From Candidatus Parcubacteria bacterium (lineage in GTDB: Bacteria; Patescibacteriota; Minisyncoccia; Minisyncoccales; PEYH01): DNA of 15,979 nucleotides. Where the stretch lies: assembly GCA_026395615.1 (NCBI GenBank), contig JAPLYH010000020.1:1-15979 (forward strand), read 5' to 3'. Below are positions 1 to 7,049 of this stretch, in pieces (position 1 is the first letter of the stretch; each line of letters opens with the position of its first letter). Below the pieces are notes generated by a model. It saw only the letters and a program-made list of their open reading frames with translations. It was not told the DNA's origin and did no database searches. A program made the translations under genes and the position numbers.

Positions 1-660
1 GCAGCTCCGACCAAAACAGGATATACCTTTGCCAGTTGGAATACTCTGGCTAATGGATCAGGTTCTGCTTTCACAAGTTCAACTCCTGTTGTTGCAGATA
101 TCACCGTCTATGCGCAGTGGACTATTAACAATTACACAGTCACCTTTAACAAGAATGGAGGAGACACTGAAGCCAACCCGACCAGCACAGTAGCCAATTA
201 CAATACAACTGTTACTCTGCCAGCAGCTCCGACCAAAACAGGATATACCTTTGCCAGTTGGAATACTCTGGCTAATGGATCAGGTTCTGCTTTCACAAGT
301 TCAACTCCTGTTGTTGCAGATATCACAGTCTATGCCCATATACCTTTGCCAGTTGGAATACTCTGGCTAATGGATCAGGTTCTGCTTTCACAAGTTCAAC
401 TCCTGTTGTTGCAGATATCACAGTCTATGCCCAATACACCATCAATTCCTATACTGTCACCTTTAACAAGAATGGAGGAGACACTGAAGCCAACCCGACC
501 AGCACAGTAGCCAATTACAATACAACTGTTACTTTGCCGGCAGCTCCGACCAAAACAGGATATACCTTTGCCAGTTGGAATACTCTGGCTAATGGATCAG
601 GTTCTGCTTTCACAAGTTCAACTCCTGTTGTTGCAGATATCACAGTCTATGCGCAGTGGA
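1..660 (+). repeat. Tandem 222-bp (74-aa) B-repeat units with a 95-bp out-of-phase junction
   Basis: The anchor GCAGCTCCGACC recurs at 1, 223 and 540. The first spacing is 222 bp (74 codons, frame-preserving). The second is 317 bp, which is 222 plus 95. Unit 2 stops at about 337 and the next copy resumes at 338 at offset 20 of the unit (ATATACCTTTGCC at 243 and again at 338). Relative to two intact units 127 bp are missing, which shifts the frame. The copies are nearly identical at the DNA level, pointing to recent homogenisation. The join shares only a short 'ATA' overlap. Confidence 0.9.
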
Positions 661-1664
661 ATGCTCCATTAACCACTCCTACTTTCTCGCCTAATTCAGG
701 AGCAATTGCCTTAGGGGTAACTACAATAACCCTTGCCTCTGATTCAGGATCAACTATCTACTATACGACTGATGGTTCTACACCAACAACAGGAAGTGCA
801 TCCGTAGCTACAGGAGCTACTATTACTCTTTCTTCAGTAGCTAATCCAATAAAAGCTTTAGCTGCAAAATCTGGATATCCGAATAGTGCTATTGGTACTT
901 CGGGAACATATACTCAAGCTGCAACAGCTAATCTATCAGGCCTTGCTATTAGTGATTCACCTGGAAATTATACTTTTGTTGCTGGAACTTACACTTACTC
1001 TAATGTAACCTCTATTAATTCTGCAGCCCATATCCACATTACTCCAACTGGAAGCGGAACCATTACAGTAAACGGGACAACAGTAGTATCCGGTGAAGCA
1101 TCAGGAGAAATTGCCCTTACTGCTGGGGTGGAAGCAACTATTACAACCATAGCTACTGAAACAGGAAAATCTGCAAAGACCTATACTATTTACATAACCA
1201 GAATTCCTGCCATTGGAGGTGATTTTCAAGGCGGGAAGGTTGCCTATGTTGATGGTACAGGCTTACATGGTTTTATTGTAGCAACAGCTGATCAAAGTAC
1301 AGGAGCGCAATGGGGTTGCTATGAAACAACAATATCCGGAGCCGACGGAACAGCCATAGGAACAGGAAACCAAAATACCATTGATATTATGGCTGGTTGT
1401 TCTACTGCGGGAATAGCTGCCAGGCTTTGTGGTGACTTAGATTTAAATGGCTACACTGACTGGTATCTGCCATCTAAAGATGAATTAAATCAATTGTGGG
1501 TAAATAGAGTGGCGATCGGCGTTTTTGTAGATGGTACCAACTATCGGAGTTCGTCTGAGGTCGATTCTCGCCACGCCTGGCTCCAGGATTTCTACGGTGG
1601 CTTCCAGGACAACACCACCAGTAAGGCCTACTTGATGTATGTTCGTGCCATCAGGAGTTTTTAA
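1..1664 (+). CDS. Secreted B-repeat / DUF1566 protein, 5'-partial, probable DGR target, with internal frame break
   Basis: The gene enters from outside the window and ends at TAA 1662-1664. Domains in order: InlB/Listeria-Bacteroides B-repeats (motifs YTVTFNKNGG and GYTFASWNT, to about 660); a chitobiase/CHB_HEX_C-like module (about 678-918, IYYTTDGSTPTTG); a cadherin-like beta-sandwich (about 918-1206, LSGLAISDSPGNYTF); and a DUF1566/Lcl domain (about 1212-1661, GYTDWYLPSKDELNQLW, then YVRAIRSF). This is the layout of an extracellular, surface-displayed protein; function is probably ligand binding or adhesion (inference). The repeats run in frame 1 up to about 337, then continue in frame 3 from about 339 to the stop. 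As given, the frame-1 product stops at TAG 508-510. The break is a frame-shifting repeat junction, so the gene is either a pseudogene, phase-switched, or mis-assembled. Its last codons look like a DGR variable region. Signal peptide and start are not visible. Confidence 0.85.
1542..1661 (+). other. Candidate DGR variable region (VR) at the 3' end of the DUF1566 domain
   Basis: The last 40 codons before the stop are markedly richer in G and C than the surrounding gene. They follow the pattern of codons diversified from AAC/AAT: gtc gat, cgc cac, ctc, gat, tac ggt, ttc, gac aac acc acc and others nearly all end in C or T. They sit between constant motifs (YxSS, AW, Q, YVRAIRSF). Known DUF1566 targets of diversity-generating retroelements have variable regions at exactly this C-terminal position, and adenine-specific mutagenesis of a template rich in AAY codons leaves NNY codons. 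No template repeat or reverse transcriptase was found in the window, so the assignment is inferred from the target side only. Confidence 0.7.
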
Positions 1665-1676
1665 CAATTTAATTTT

Positions 1677-1702
1677 TATTGCGCAAGATATAAAACGCAA
1701 TA
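1677..1702 (+). other. Inverted repeat just downstream of the putative VR
   Basis: TATTGCG (1677-1683) and CGCAATA (1696-1702) form a 7-bp perfect inverted repeat around a 12-nt loop, 13 bp after the stop codon. There is no following T-run, so it is a poor intrinsic terminator. Some DGRs have a hairpin or cruciform just after the VR that aids target recognition. The loop here is longer than in well-known examples, so this role is only a possibility. Confidence 0.35.
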
Positions 1703-1774
1703 TGTAAAATTAAAAGAGATGCAAGGAGATGTTCCGAAAACCATTTTAGCTCCCCCTATTTTCTAAAAAAGTCC

Positions 1775-1783
1775 TGATATAAT
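1775..1783 (+). promoter_or_regulatory. Extended -10 promoter for the 1801 gene
   Basis: TGATATAAT at 1775-1783 is a perfect extended -10 element (TG-n-TATAAT), 17 bp before the ATG at 1801. It predicts a leader of about 11 nt without a Shine-Dalgarno site. No good -35 is visible, as expected for an extended -10 promoter. Confidence 0.6.
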
Positions 1784-1800
1784 TAAATTAATATAAAAAT

Positions 1801-2235
1801 ATGGCGAATAATAAAATTTTATATATAGTTATTGGCGTTTTGGTTTTAATCGTTGTCGCTGGCGGAATTTTTCTTTTGAGCAATAAGGGCGGGGAAAATA
1901 AAGGCGCAGAAGAAGGAGCGCAAACGCCAGCAACTGAAAATAAAATGGTTGATTGCGGTGAAGCAAAAGATCCGATGTGTTTTATAAACAGAATGAACGG
2001 GTGTTTACCTGTCACTGTTAAAATGGTAGGCTCGGACAATACAACGAAAATCGAGCTGACGGTTCTAGGGGTAGAGGACGAGAAATGTCATTTTCAGAGA
2101 AAAATAAATGATGTGATGGATCTTGATTGTTTTTTCCCAAAAGGAACTATGAATTGGGATACTATTGACCAGACATTTGGGAATGACAAGGGTTTGCAAC
2201 AAGTAGTTGATGATGCTTGCAAAAAGGGGTGGTAG
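1801..2235 (+). CDS. Small membrane-anchored hypothetical protein
   Basis: This 144-aa protein is not recognised. Residues 5-26 form one strongly hydrophobic helix (ILYIVIGVLVLIVVAGGIFLL), preceded by a short polar N-terminus, so it is an uncleaved signal anchor with the rest outside. A Gly/Glu/Ala-rich linker (about 28-47) leads to a compact domain of about 95 residues with six cysteines (motifs VDCGEAKDPMC, GCLPVTV, KCHF, LDCF, DACKKGW), which could form disulfides outside the cell. No lipobox is evident. The ATG lies 17 bp after the extended -10 box and has no Shine-Dalgarno site, as for most neighbours. The glycosyltransferase follows after 22 bp and may be co-transcribed. Confidence 0.75.
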   Translation: MANNKILYIVIGVLVLIVVAGGIFLLSNKGGENKGAEEGAQTPATENKMVDCGEAKDPMCFINRMNGCLPVTVKMVGSDNTTKIELTVLGVEDEKCHFQRKINDVMDLDCFFPKGTMNWDTIDQTFGNDKGLQQVVDDACKKGW

Positions 2236-2257
2236 AGATTTTTAAATATATTTTGTT

Positions 2258-2935
2258 ATGAAAACTGCGGCGATAATACCAGCGTATAACGAAGAAAAGA
2301 GCTTAGGCGAGGTTTTAAATGTAGTTGTTAATCATCCTTTGATAGATGAGGTTATTGTAGTAGATGATGGCTCTGTTGACTCAACTTCACTGGTTGCAAA
2401 AAAATATAATGCCTCACGAGTGATTATTCTTAATGAGAATGTTGGCAAAGGAAAGGCGCTGGATATAGGAGTTAAAAATACAGAGGCGGATATAATTCTT
2501 TTCTTGGATGCGGATTTAATCGGTTTTAAAACTATTCATGTAACTAATTTGATAAAACCAGTGATAGATGATGAATGCGAGATGACTGTCGGCGCTATTG
2601 ATAGGTCAAAACTTAGTCCTGCCCTAAATAGGAAATTAAACAGGATAGAATCGCCATTTTCTGGAATGAGAGCCATAAAAAGGGGAGTTTGGGATATTGT
2701 ACCAGATGAATATAAAAATAAATTTTATATTGAAACCGCTATCACTTATCTTGCCAAGAAAAAGAAAATTAAGGTTAAACCATTAGTCTTAGTAGGTGTG
2801 ACTCATATTATAAAAGAAAAGAAAATGGGTTTTTGGCCAGGTCATTGGGCGAGATGGAAAATGCATTTGAATATTGTCTGGGCCAGTTTATTATTAAGAA
2901 CAAAAAGGGCGAAGAAATATGGACTCAGTAATTAA
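2258..2935 (+). CDS. Family 2 glycosyltransferase (GT-A fold)
   Basis: The 225-aa protein transfers a sugar from a nucleotide- or lipid-activated donor; acceptor unknown. The N-terminal GT-A half is clear: AAIIPAYNEE (residues 4-13), the nucleotide-binding VVDDGS (34-39), N-x-GKGKAL (61-68) and the metal-binding DAD in FLDADL (84-86). There are no long C-terminal membrane helices, unlike DPM1/GtrB types, so it is a short soluble or peripheral enzyme. The C-terminus is basic (KKKIKVK, RTKRAKK), which could favour membrane contact. Its last codons overlap the start of dnaG by 17 nt, so the two are translationally coupled. The role is probably cell-envelope glycan or lipid glycosylation (inference). 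Confidence 0.85.
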   Translation: MKTAAIIPAYNEEKSLGEVLNVVVNHPLIDEVIVVDDGSVDSTSLVAKKYNASRVIILNENVGKGKALDIGVKNTEADIILFLDADLIGFKTIHVTNLIKPVIDDECEMTVGAIDRSKLSPALNRKLNRIESPFSGMRAIKRGVWDIVPDEYKNKFYIETAITYLAKKKKIKVKPLVLVGVTHIIKEKKMGFWPGHWARWKMHLNIVWASLLLRTKRAKKYGLSN

Positions 2936-4709
2936 TGAAATTAAAGAAAAGCTTGATATTGTTGATGTAATTTCAAGTTATATCAAACTTGAAAAAACAG
3001 GGGCTAATTATAGGGCCCTTTGTCCTTTTCATTCGGAAAAGAAGCCATCGTTTTTTGTCAGTCCTACTCGCCAGATATGGTCTTGCTTCGGATGCGGAGC
3101 AAGAGGAGACATTTTTGCTTTTGTAAAAGAAATTGAAGGGGTTGAATTTGGGGATGCCCTGAGAATTCTTGCTAAAAAAGCCGGAGTGGAATTAAAAAGG
3201 CAAGATCCTCAGCTTCAAACGGCAAGAAAAAGAATTTATGATGTTTGCGAACTGGCAACCAAGTTTTTTGAAAAACAACTTCATTCAAGCTTAATCGGTA
3301 AGAAGGCGAAAGAATATCTTTTAGGCAGAGGATTGAGCGAAGAATCAATATTGAAATGGAGAATTGGATTTTCACCGGACTCTTGGGATAGCTTGATGAA
3401 TTTCTTGCAACAAAAAGGATATTCAGTAGGAGAAATTAAAAGAGCAGGATTGGTATTGGAAAGCGAAAAGGGAAAAGTTTACGATAGATTTCGTTCAAGA
3501 ATAATTTTTCCGATTTTTGATTTAAATTCCCAAGTAATTGGTTTTGGAGGAAGAGTTTTTGGAAAAGACGAGGCCCAAGAAACCGCAAAATATCTTAATA
3601 TCCCCAACACCATTCTTTACAACAAAAGCCAGGTTCTTTATGGCTTAAACCAAGCCAAGGTTCCTATAAGAAAAAGTGAAGGATGTATTTTAGTAGAGGG
3701 CTATACTGATGTGATAATGTCTCATCAGGCAGGGGTTCAAAATGTAGTAGCTACTTCTGGAACCGCATTAACGCCTCTTCAGCTAGCGACCTTAAAAAGA
3801 TATTCAAATAATTTGATTACTGCTTTTGATATGGATATTGCCGGAGATTCAGCGACAAAAAGGGGAATTGATTTGGCGCAAGCTCAGGGATTTAATATAA
3901 GAGTAGCGGTTACGCCCGGAGTTAAGGACCCGGCTGATATGGTGGCGGAGAACCCAGAGGCCTGGAAGAAATTTGTAAATGAAGCTCGCTCAATAATTGA
4001 GTTCTATTTTGACAGCGCTTTTTCCAAGTTTGACGCCAATAGTCATGATGGCAAAAGAAAGATTTCTGAAATACTTATTCCCATATTAAAACGGATTCAA
4101 AATAAAATAGAACTATCATCTTGGGTAAAGGAATTAGCCAATCGTTTAGGGGTGAGTGAGGTAAGCGTAGAAGAAGAGTTGAAAAAATATGTTGAAGGCC
4201 AGGTAGTGACAGAAGCTCCAAAACACTTTTGCGCGGGAGATGCTAAAAAAACGCGTAGAGATTTAATAGAGGAGAGAGCATTATCTTTGTTATTAAATTA
4301 TCCTGAAGGGTTTGAATTTTTAGAAGATAAATATTTTGATTGTTTTTCTCCAAAAATTAAAGAAATAATTTTTAAGATTCGCGTAATCGAATCAAAAGAT
4401 TTTAAGAAAATTGATTTTTCAAAAGAAGATAAGGATTTTTTGGACTTCTTGGCTCTTAAAGGGGAAGTGGAAGTTGAAGTGAGCGACAGAGAAATTGATG
4501 TAGCCGATGAAATAAAAGTTTGCTTAAAAGAGCTTGAATCCCTTACAATAAAAGAAGAGTTAAAAGAATTGTCTGATAAGATTAGGGTTGCCGAGCAGGA
4601 AGGCAAAAAGGAAGAGGTGGAGAAATTATGTGAAGAATTTCATCGCCTTACAGGAAATTTATCGAAAAATAATGGAGGCAATGTTGCCAAATCGTTAAAA
4701 GATAATTAA
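2919..4709 (+). CDS. dnaG: DNA primase DnaG
   Basis: DnaG makes RNA primers at the replication fork. The 596-aa protein has the full family layout. An N-terminal CHC2 zinc-binding domain has ligands C35, H38, C56 and C59 (CPFH and CFGC). A primase core follows, then a TOPRIM domain with catalytic E260 in VEGYTD and the acidic pair D304/D306 in AFDMDIAGD. The helicase-interaction domain is the more divergent C-terminal third, rich in Lys and Glu. The usual family signature is FDxDxAG, so FDMDIAGD is normal. The ATG at 2919 overlaps the upstream glycosyltransferase. The sigma factor starts 8 nt after the stop, reproducing the classic dnaG-rpoD pairing of the macromolecular-synthesis operon, here without rpsU directly upstream. 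Confidence 0.96.
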   Translation: MDSVINEIKEKLDIVDVISSYIKLEKTGANYRALCPFHSEKKPSFFVSPTRQIWSCFGCGARGDIFAFVKEIEGVEFGDALRILAKKAGVELKRQDPQLQTARKRIYDVCELATKFFEKQLHSSLIGKKAKEYLLGRGLSEESILKWRIGFSPDSWDSLMNFLQQKGYSVGEIKRAGLVLESEKGKVYDRFRSRIIFPIFDLNSQVIGFGGRVFGKDEAQETAKYLNIPNTILYNKSQVLYGLNQAKVPIRKSEGCILVEGYTDVIMSHQAGVQNVVATSGTALTPLQLATLKRYSNNLITAFDMDIAGDSATKRGIDLAQAQGFNIRVAVTPGVKDPADMVAENPEAWKKFVNEARSIIEFYFDSAFSKFDANSHDGKRKISEILIPILKRIQNKIELSSWVKELANRLGVSEVSVEEELKKYVEGQVVTEAPKHFCAGDAKKTRRDLIEERALSLLLNYPEGFEFLEDKYFDCFSPKIKEIIFKIRVIESKDFKKIDFSKEDKDFLDFLALKGEVEVEVSDREIDVADEIKVCLKELESLTIKEELKELSDKIRVAEQEGKKEEVEKLCEEFHRLTGNLSKNNGGNVAKSLKDN

Positions 4710-4716
4710 ATAAAAT

Positions 4717-6222
4717 ATGCCAAAAACAAAGCAAAAAAATCAGAAAAAATCTGGAGGCAAGAAGAAAAAAACAAAGAAGGTTACGAAGAAAGTTGCTAAG
4801 AGAATCGTTAAGAAAACTGCTAAAAAAGTTGTCAAGAAAGTTGTGAAGAAAAAGAAGACCTTCAGTAAGGCTGTATCAAGAAAGAAAACTGCCAAAAAGA
4901 AGAGTGTTAAAATTGCTAAGAAAAAAATTAAGAAACAGGGCAAAAAAAGGATAATCAGGAAAGTTAAACAAGAAATCAAGCAGAGGCCTAAAAAAGCAAA
5001 AAAGATTGTTAAGAAAGATCTTAGGAAAAAGGCCTATATACAAAAGCCGGCAAAAAAGAAAAAAGCGCTCAAGAATGCCATAGGCAGAATTGCTAATCGG
5101 ACTTTTATAAATAAACCGAGCAAGGAAATTAAGGTAAATAAGTTAAAGGATAAAATTTTTCCTCCAGATAAGATAGAGGAATTGATTAGAAGAGGCAGAA
5201 CCCGTGGATTTGTTACTTATAGTGAACTTGTCTATTTTTTCCCGAATCCCGAAAAAGATATTGAAGGGTTAGAAGAACTCTATCAACGATTAGAGGAAGA
5301 GGGAATTGAAATTAAGAGAAGTCAGGGATATTTGAAGACAGATGAGGAGGGGCGCACTAATCAACCCAAATCTAAGCCCATATTAAGCAGGCGTCCTGAC
5401 TCAATTCAGATGTATTTAAAAGAGATAAGTAAAGTTGGGTTTTTAACTGCCAAAGAAGAAAAGGATTTAGCTAGGGGTATAGAAAAAGGAGATATTGCGG
5501 CCAAACAAAAACTTATCAGAGCTAATTTAAGATTGGTTGTTTCTATCGCCAAAAAATATGTCGGCAGGACTCCGAATCTTACTATGCTTGATTTAATCCA
5601 AGAAGGCAATTTAGGACTTTTCAGGGCAGCTGAAAAATTTGATTGGAGAAGAGGTTATAAATTTTCAACTTATGCCACATGGTGGATAAGACAGGCAATT
5701 ACTAGAGCATTAGCTGATCAGGCAAGGACAATTCGCATTCCTGTTCATATGATAGAAACTATTTCGAAATATACAAAAGTCAGAAGGGATTTATTGAGAG
5801 AACTAGGAAGAGAACCGTCAGTGGAAGAAATCAGCAGAGAGATGGGGATTAGCGCAGATAAAGTAAGGCATATTAAAAAAATTGCCCAAAAAACAATTTC
5901 TCTGGAAACGCCGATAGGAGACAAGGATGATGAGGATAGTGTTTTAGCCGAGTTTATAAAAGATGAAGAAATGCCATCTCCTTCCAAGAGAGCGGCAAGG
6001 GCGCTTTTAAAAGAAAGACTGGAAGAAATTTTAAAGGATTTGACTGATAGAGAGCAGAAGATTTTAGCAATGAGATTTGGTTTGACAGATGGTGTAACCC
6101 ATACCTTACAAGAGGTGGGAGAAGTTTTTGCCGTTACCAGAGAGAGAATCAGACAAATAGAGGCAAAAGCGTTAGAGAAAGTGAGAAAGCACGATAATTT
6201 GAAAAAACTAGAAGGATACTAA
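4717..6222 (+). CDS. rpoD: Principal sigma factor RpoD (sigma-70) with lysine-rich N-terminal extension
   Basis: This 501-aa protein directs RNA polymerase to housekeeping promoters. Residues 1 to about 115 are a low-complexity tail of Lys/Ala/Val repeats (KKVVKKV, KRIVKKTAKK) resembling histone-H1-like tails. A region 1.1-like fold follows (about 145-205), then region 1.2 (from about 228, DSIQMYLKEI), region 2 (about 265-345: LIRANLRLVVSIAKKYV, DLIQEGNLGLFRAAEKFDW, FSTYATWWIRQAITRA), region 3 (about 350-420), and region 4 with its HTH (LQEVGEVFAVTRERIRQIEAKAL). All the DNA- and core-binding parts of a group 1 sigma are present. The Lys-rich tail is the unusual part. The extended -10 motifs seen in this window fit recognition by region 3.0. 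Confidence 0.95.
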   Translation: MPKTKQKNQKKSGGKKKKTKKVTKKVAKRIVKKTAKKVVKKVVKKKKTFSKAVSRKKTAKKKSVKIAKKKIKKQGKKRIIRKVKQEIKQRPKKAKKIVKKDLRKKAYIQKPAKKKKALKNAIGRIANRTFINKPSKEIKVNKLKDKIFPPDKIEELIRRGRTRGFVTYSELVYFFPNPEKDIEGLEELYQRLEEEGIEIKRSQGYLKTDEEGRTNQPKSKPILSRRPDSIQMYLKEISKVGFLTAKEEKDLARGIEKGDIAAKQKLIRANLRLVVSIAKKYVGRTPNLTMLDLIQEGNLGLFRAAEKFDWRRGYKFSTYATWWIRQAITRALADQARTIRIPVHMIETISKYTKVRRDLLRELGREPSVEEISREMGISADKVRHIKKIAQKTISLETPIGDKDDEDSVLAEFIKDEEMPSPSKRAARALLKERLEEILKDLTDREQKILAMRFGLTDGVTHTLQEVGEVFAVTRERIRQIEAKALEKVRKHDNLKKLEGY

Positions 6223-6268
6223 AAAACTTGAAAAAATAATAAAAATAGCTTAAGCTTTTTATACGTAA

Positions 6269-6274
6269 TATAAT
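6269..6274 (+). promoter_or_regulatory. -10 box for tRNA-Asn
   Basis: TATAAT at 6269-6274 lies 13 bp before the first tRNA base. No strong -35 is visible. The palindrome AGCTTAAGCT plus T-run just upstream (about 6247-6260) may mark the end of the rpoD transcript, but it leaves almost no loop, so I do not call it a terminator. Confidence 0.5.
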
Positions 6275-6286
6275 ACAATTTGATAT

Positions 6287-6358
6287 TCCGCGGTAGCTCG
6301 ATGGTAGAGCCATCGGCTGTTAACCGAGAGGTTGTAGGTCCGAGTCCTACCCGCGGAG
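6287..6358 (+). tRNA. tRNA-Asn (anticodon GTT)
   Basis: A full cloverleaf is visible in 72 nt. The acceptor arms TCCGCGG (6287-6293) and CCGCGGA (6351-6357) pair completely. The D-arm lies in TAGCTCGATGGTAGAGC. The anticodon loop CTGTTAA has GTT at its centre, closed by TCGG/CCGA. The T-arm is GTAGG-TCCGAGT-CCTAC. The discriminator is G at 6358 and CCA is not encoded. Confidence 0.95.
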
Positions 6359-6363
6359 CTAAC

Positions 6364-6388
6364 AAAAATCGCCAATTAGGCGGTTTTT
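6364..6388 (+). terminator. Intrinsic terminator after tRNA-Asn
   Basis: AAAAATCGCC (6364-6373) pairs with GGCGGTTTTT (6379-6388): 10 bp with one G-U, loop AATTA, T-tract on the 3' arm. The A-tract on the 5' arm means it could also act on the other strand. Confidence 0.85.
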
Positions 6389-6393
6389 ATTTA

Positions 6394-6440
6394 TTGACAC
6401 TGTTTTTTACTTTTGATACTATATCAATATACATTGATAT
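6394..6440 (+). promoter_or_regulatory. Promoter and ArsR-type operator of the arsenical operon
   Basis: TTGACA (6394-6399), a 17-bp spacer and TACTAT (6417-6422) form the promoter. Overlapping the -10 box and the likely start site is a perfect 8-bp inverted repeat, ATATCAAT (6421-6428) and ATTGATAT (6433-6440), separated by 4 bp. Known ArsR/SmtB family operators have this shape and position. The ATG of arsR follows at 6444, so autorepression is very likely (inference). Confidence 0.85.
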
Positions 6441-6443
6441 ACT

Positions 6444-6752
6444 ATGAAATATAAGTGTTGTAAAAATACTAAATCAAATAAAGAAATCAGCAATGCAGCC
6501 GGTCTTTTGGGAATAATTGCCGAAGAGAATCGCCTCAAGATTCTTTGCGTCCTAAAGAAAGGCGAAAGGTGTGTCTGCGATATTTGGCAGGATTTGGGCA
6601 TAGCTGAAAATCTTGCTTCCCATCATCTTAAAGTTTTAAGAAAGGCAGGCCTGATACATTCACGCAAAGAGGGGCTCAAGGTTATTTATTCAATCAATAA
6701 AAATAATATAGGTAAGTTTAATTCATTGTTAAATAAGTTTTTAAGCAAATAA
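6444..6752 (+). CDS. arsR: ArsR/SmtB-family metal(loid)-responsive repressor
   Basis: A 102-aa winged-helix repressor that leaves DNA on binding a thiophilic ion. The domain spans about residues 15-95. The recognition helix lies in IAENLASHHLKVLRKAGLI and the wing in HSRKEGLKVIYSI. The metal-site motif ERCVCDIW (C43, C45) matches the ELCVCDL type of As(III)/Sb(III) or Cd/Pb sensors. Extra cysteines sit at C5, C6 and C35, and C5/C6 could complete a site. It is the first gene of a five-gene run with 4-5 bp gaps, directly behind a perfect inverted-repeat operator. The start is fixed by the operator spacing; there is no Shine-Dalgarno site. Confidence 0.92.
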   Translation: MKYKCCKNTKSNKEISNAAGLLGIIAEENRLKILCVLKKGERCVCDIWQDLGIAENLASHHLKVLRKAGLIHSRKEGLKVIYSINKNNIGKFNSLLNKFLSK

Positions 6753-6757
6753 AAATT

Positions 6758-7045
6758 ATGAAAATCCAAGTTTTAGGTTCGGGTTGCGCGGCTTGCCATC
6801 AGTTATTTGAGATGACCAAAAAGGCGGCAAAAGAGTTAAACATAAACGATGAAGTAGAATACATAGACGACATTAAAAAAATTATTGAAATGGGAGTTAT
6901 ACAGGTGCCAGTCTTGGCCATTGACGGAAGACCGGTATTAACTGGGTCTGTTTCAGATATTAAAAAAATAAAGAGCGTATTAACCGGGAAAAATGCCGGT
7001 AGTGAAGATAGTAAGCCGGGATGTTCTTGCGGCGGCAAATGTTAA
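6758..7045 (+). CDS. Small thioredoxin-like protein with Cys-rich tail
   Basis: The 95-aa protein is of the 'redox-active disulfide protein 2' / thioredoxin_3 type. The active-site motif GSGCAACH (C10, C13) is close to the N-terminus and a cis-proline motif (VPVLAIDG) is present. The redox core ends at about residue 78. A tail of about 17 residues ends in GCSCGGKC, adding four thiols at the C-terminus. Such proteins commonly sit next to UPF0718/ArsP permeases, as here (gap of 4 bp), and may deliver thiol-bound metal(loid) or reduce it. It is cytoplasmic, since no signal peptide is seen. The tail may be a metal-holding site (inference). Confidence 0.88.
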   Translation: MKIQVLGSGCAACHQLFEMTKKAAKELNINDEVEYIDDIKKIIEMGVIQVPVLAIDGRPVLTGSVSDIKKIKSVLTGKNAGSEDSKPGCSCGGKC

Positions 7046-7049
7046 AATT

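Noticed and set aside
1485..1700. Minus-strand ORF opposite the variable region
   Set aside because: It is a shadow of the DUF1566 domain; codon pattern and motifs fit the plus strand.
4740..4979. Minus-strand hydrophobic 79-codon ORF
   Set aside because: It is the complement of the lysine-rich AAA/AAG codons of rpoD, which always reads as Phe/Leu.
6993..7049. Earlier ATG for the ArsP-type permease
   Set aside because: It lies inside the thioredoxin gene in another frame and adds a non-hydrophobic stretch; ATG 7050 gives the normal family length and operon spacing.
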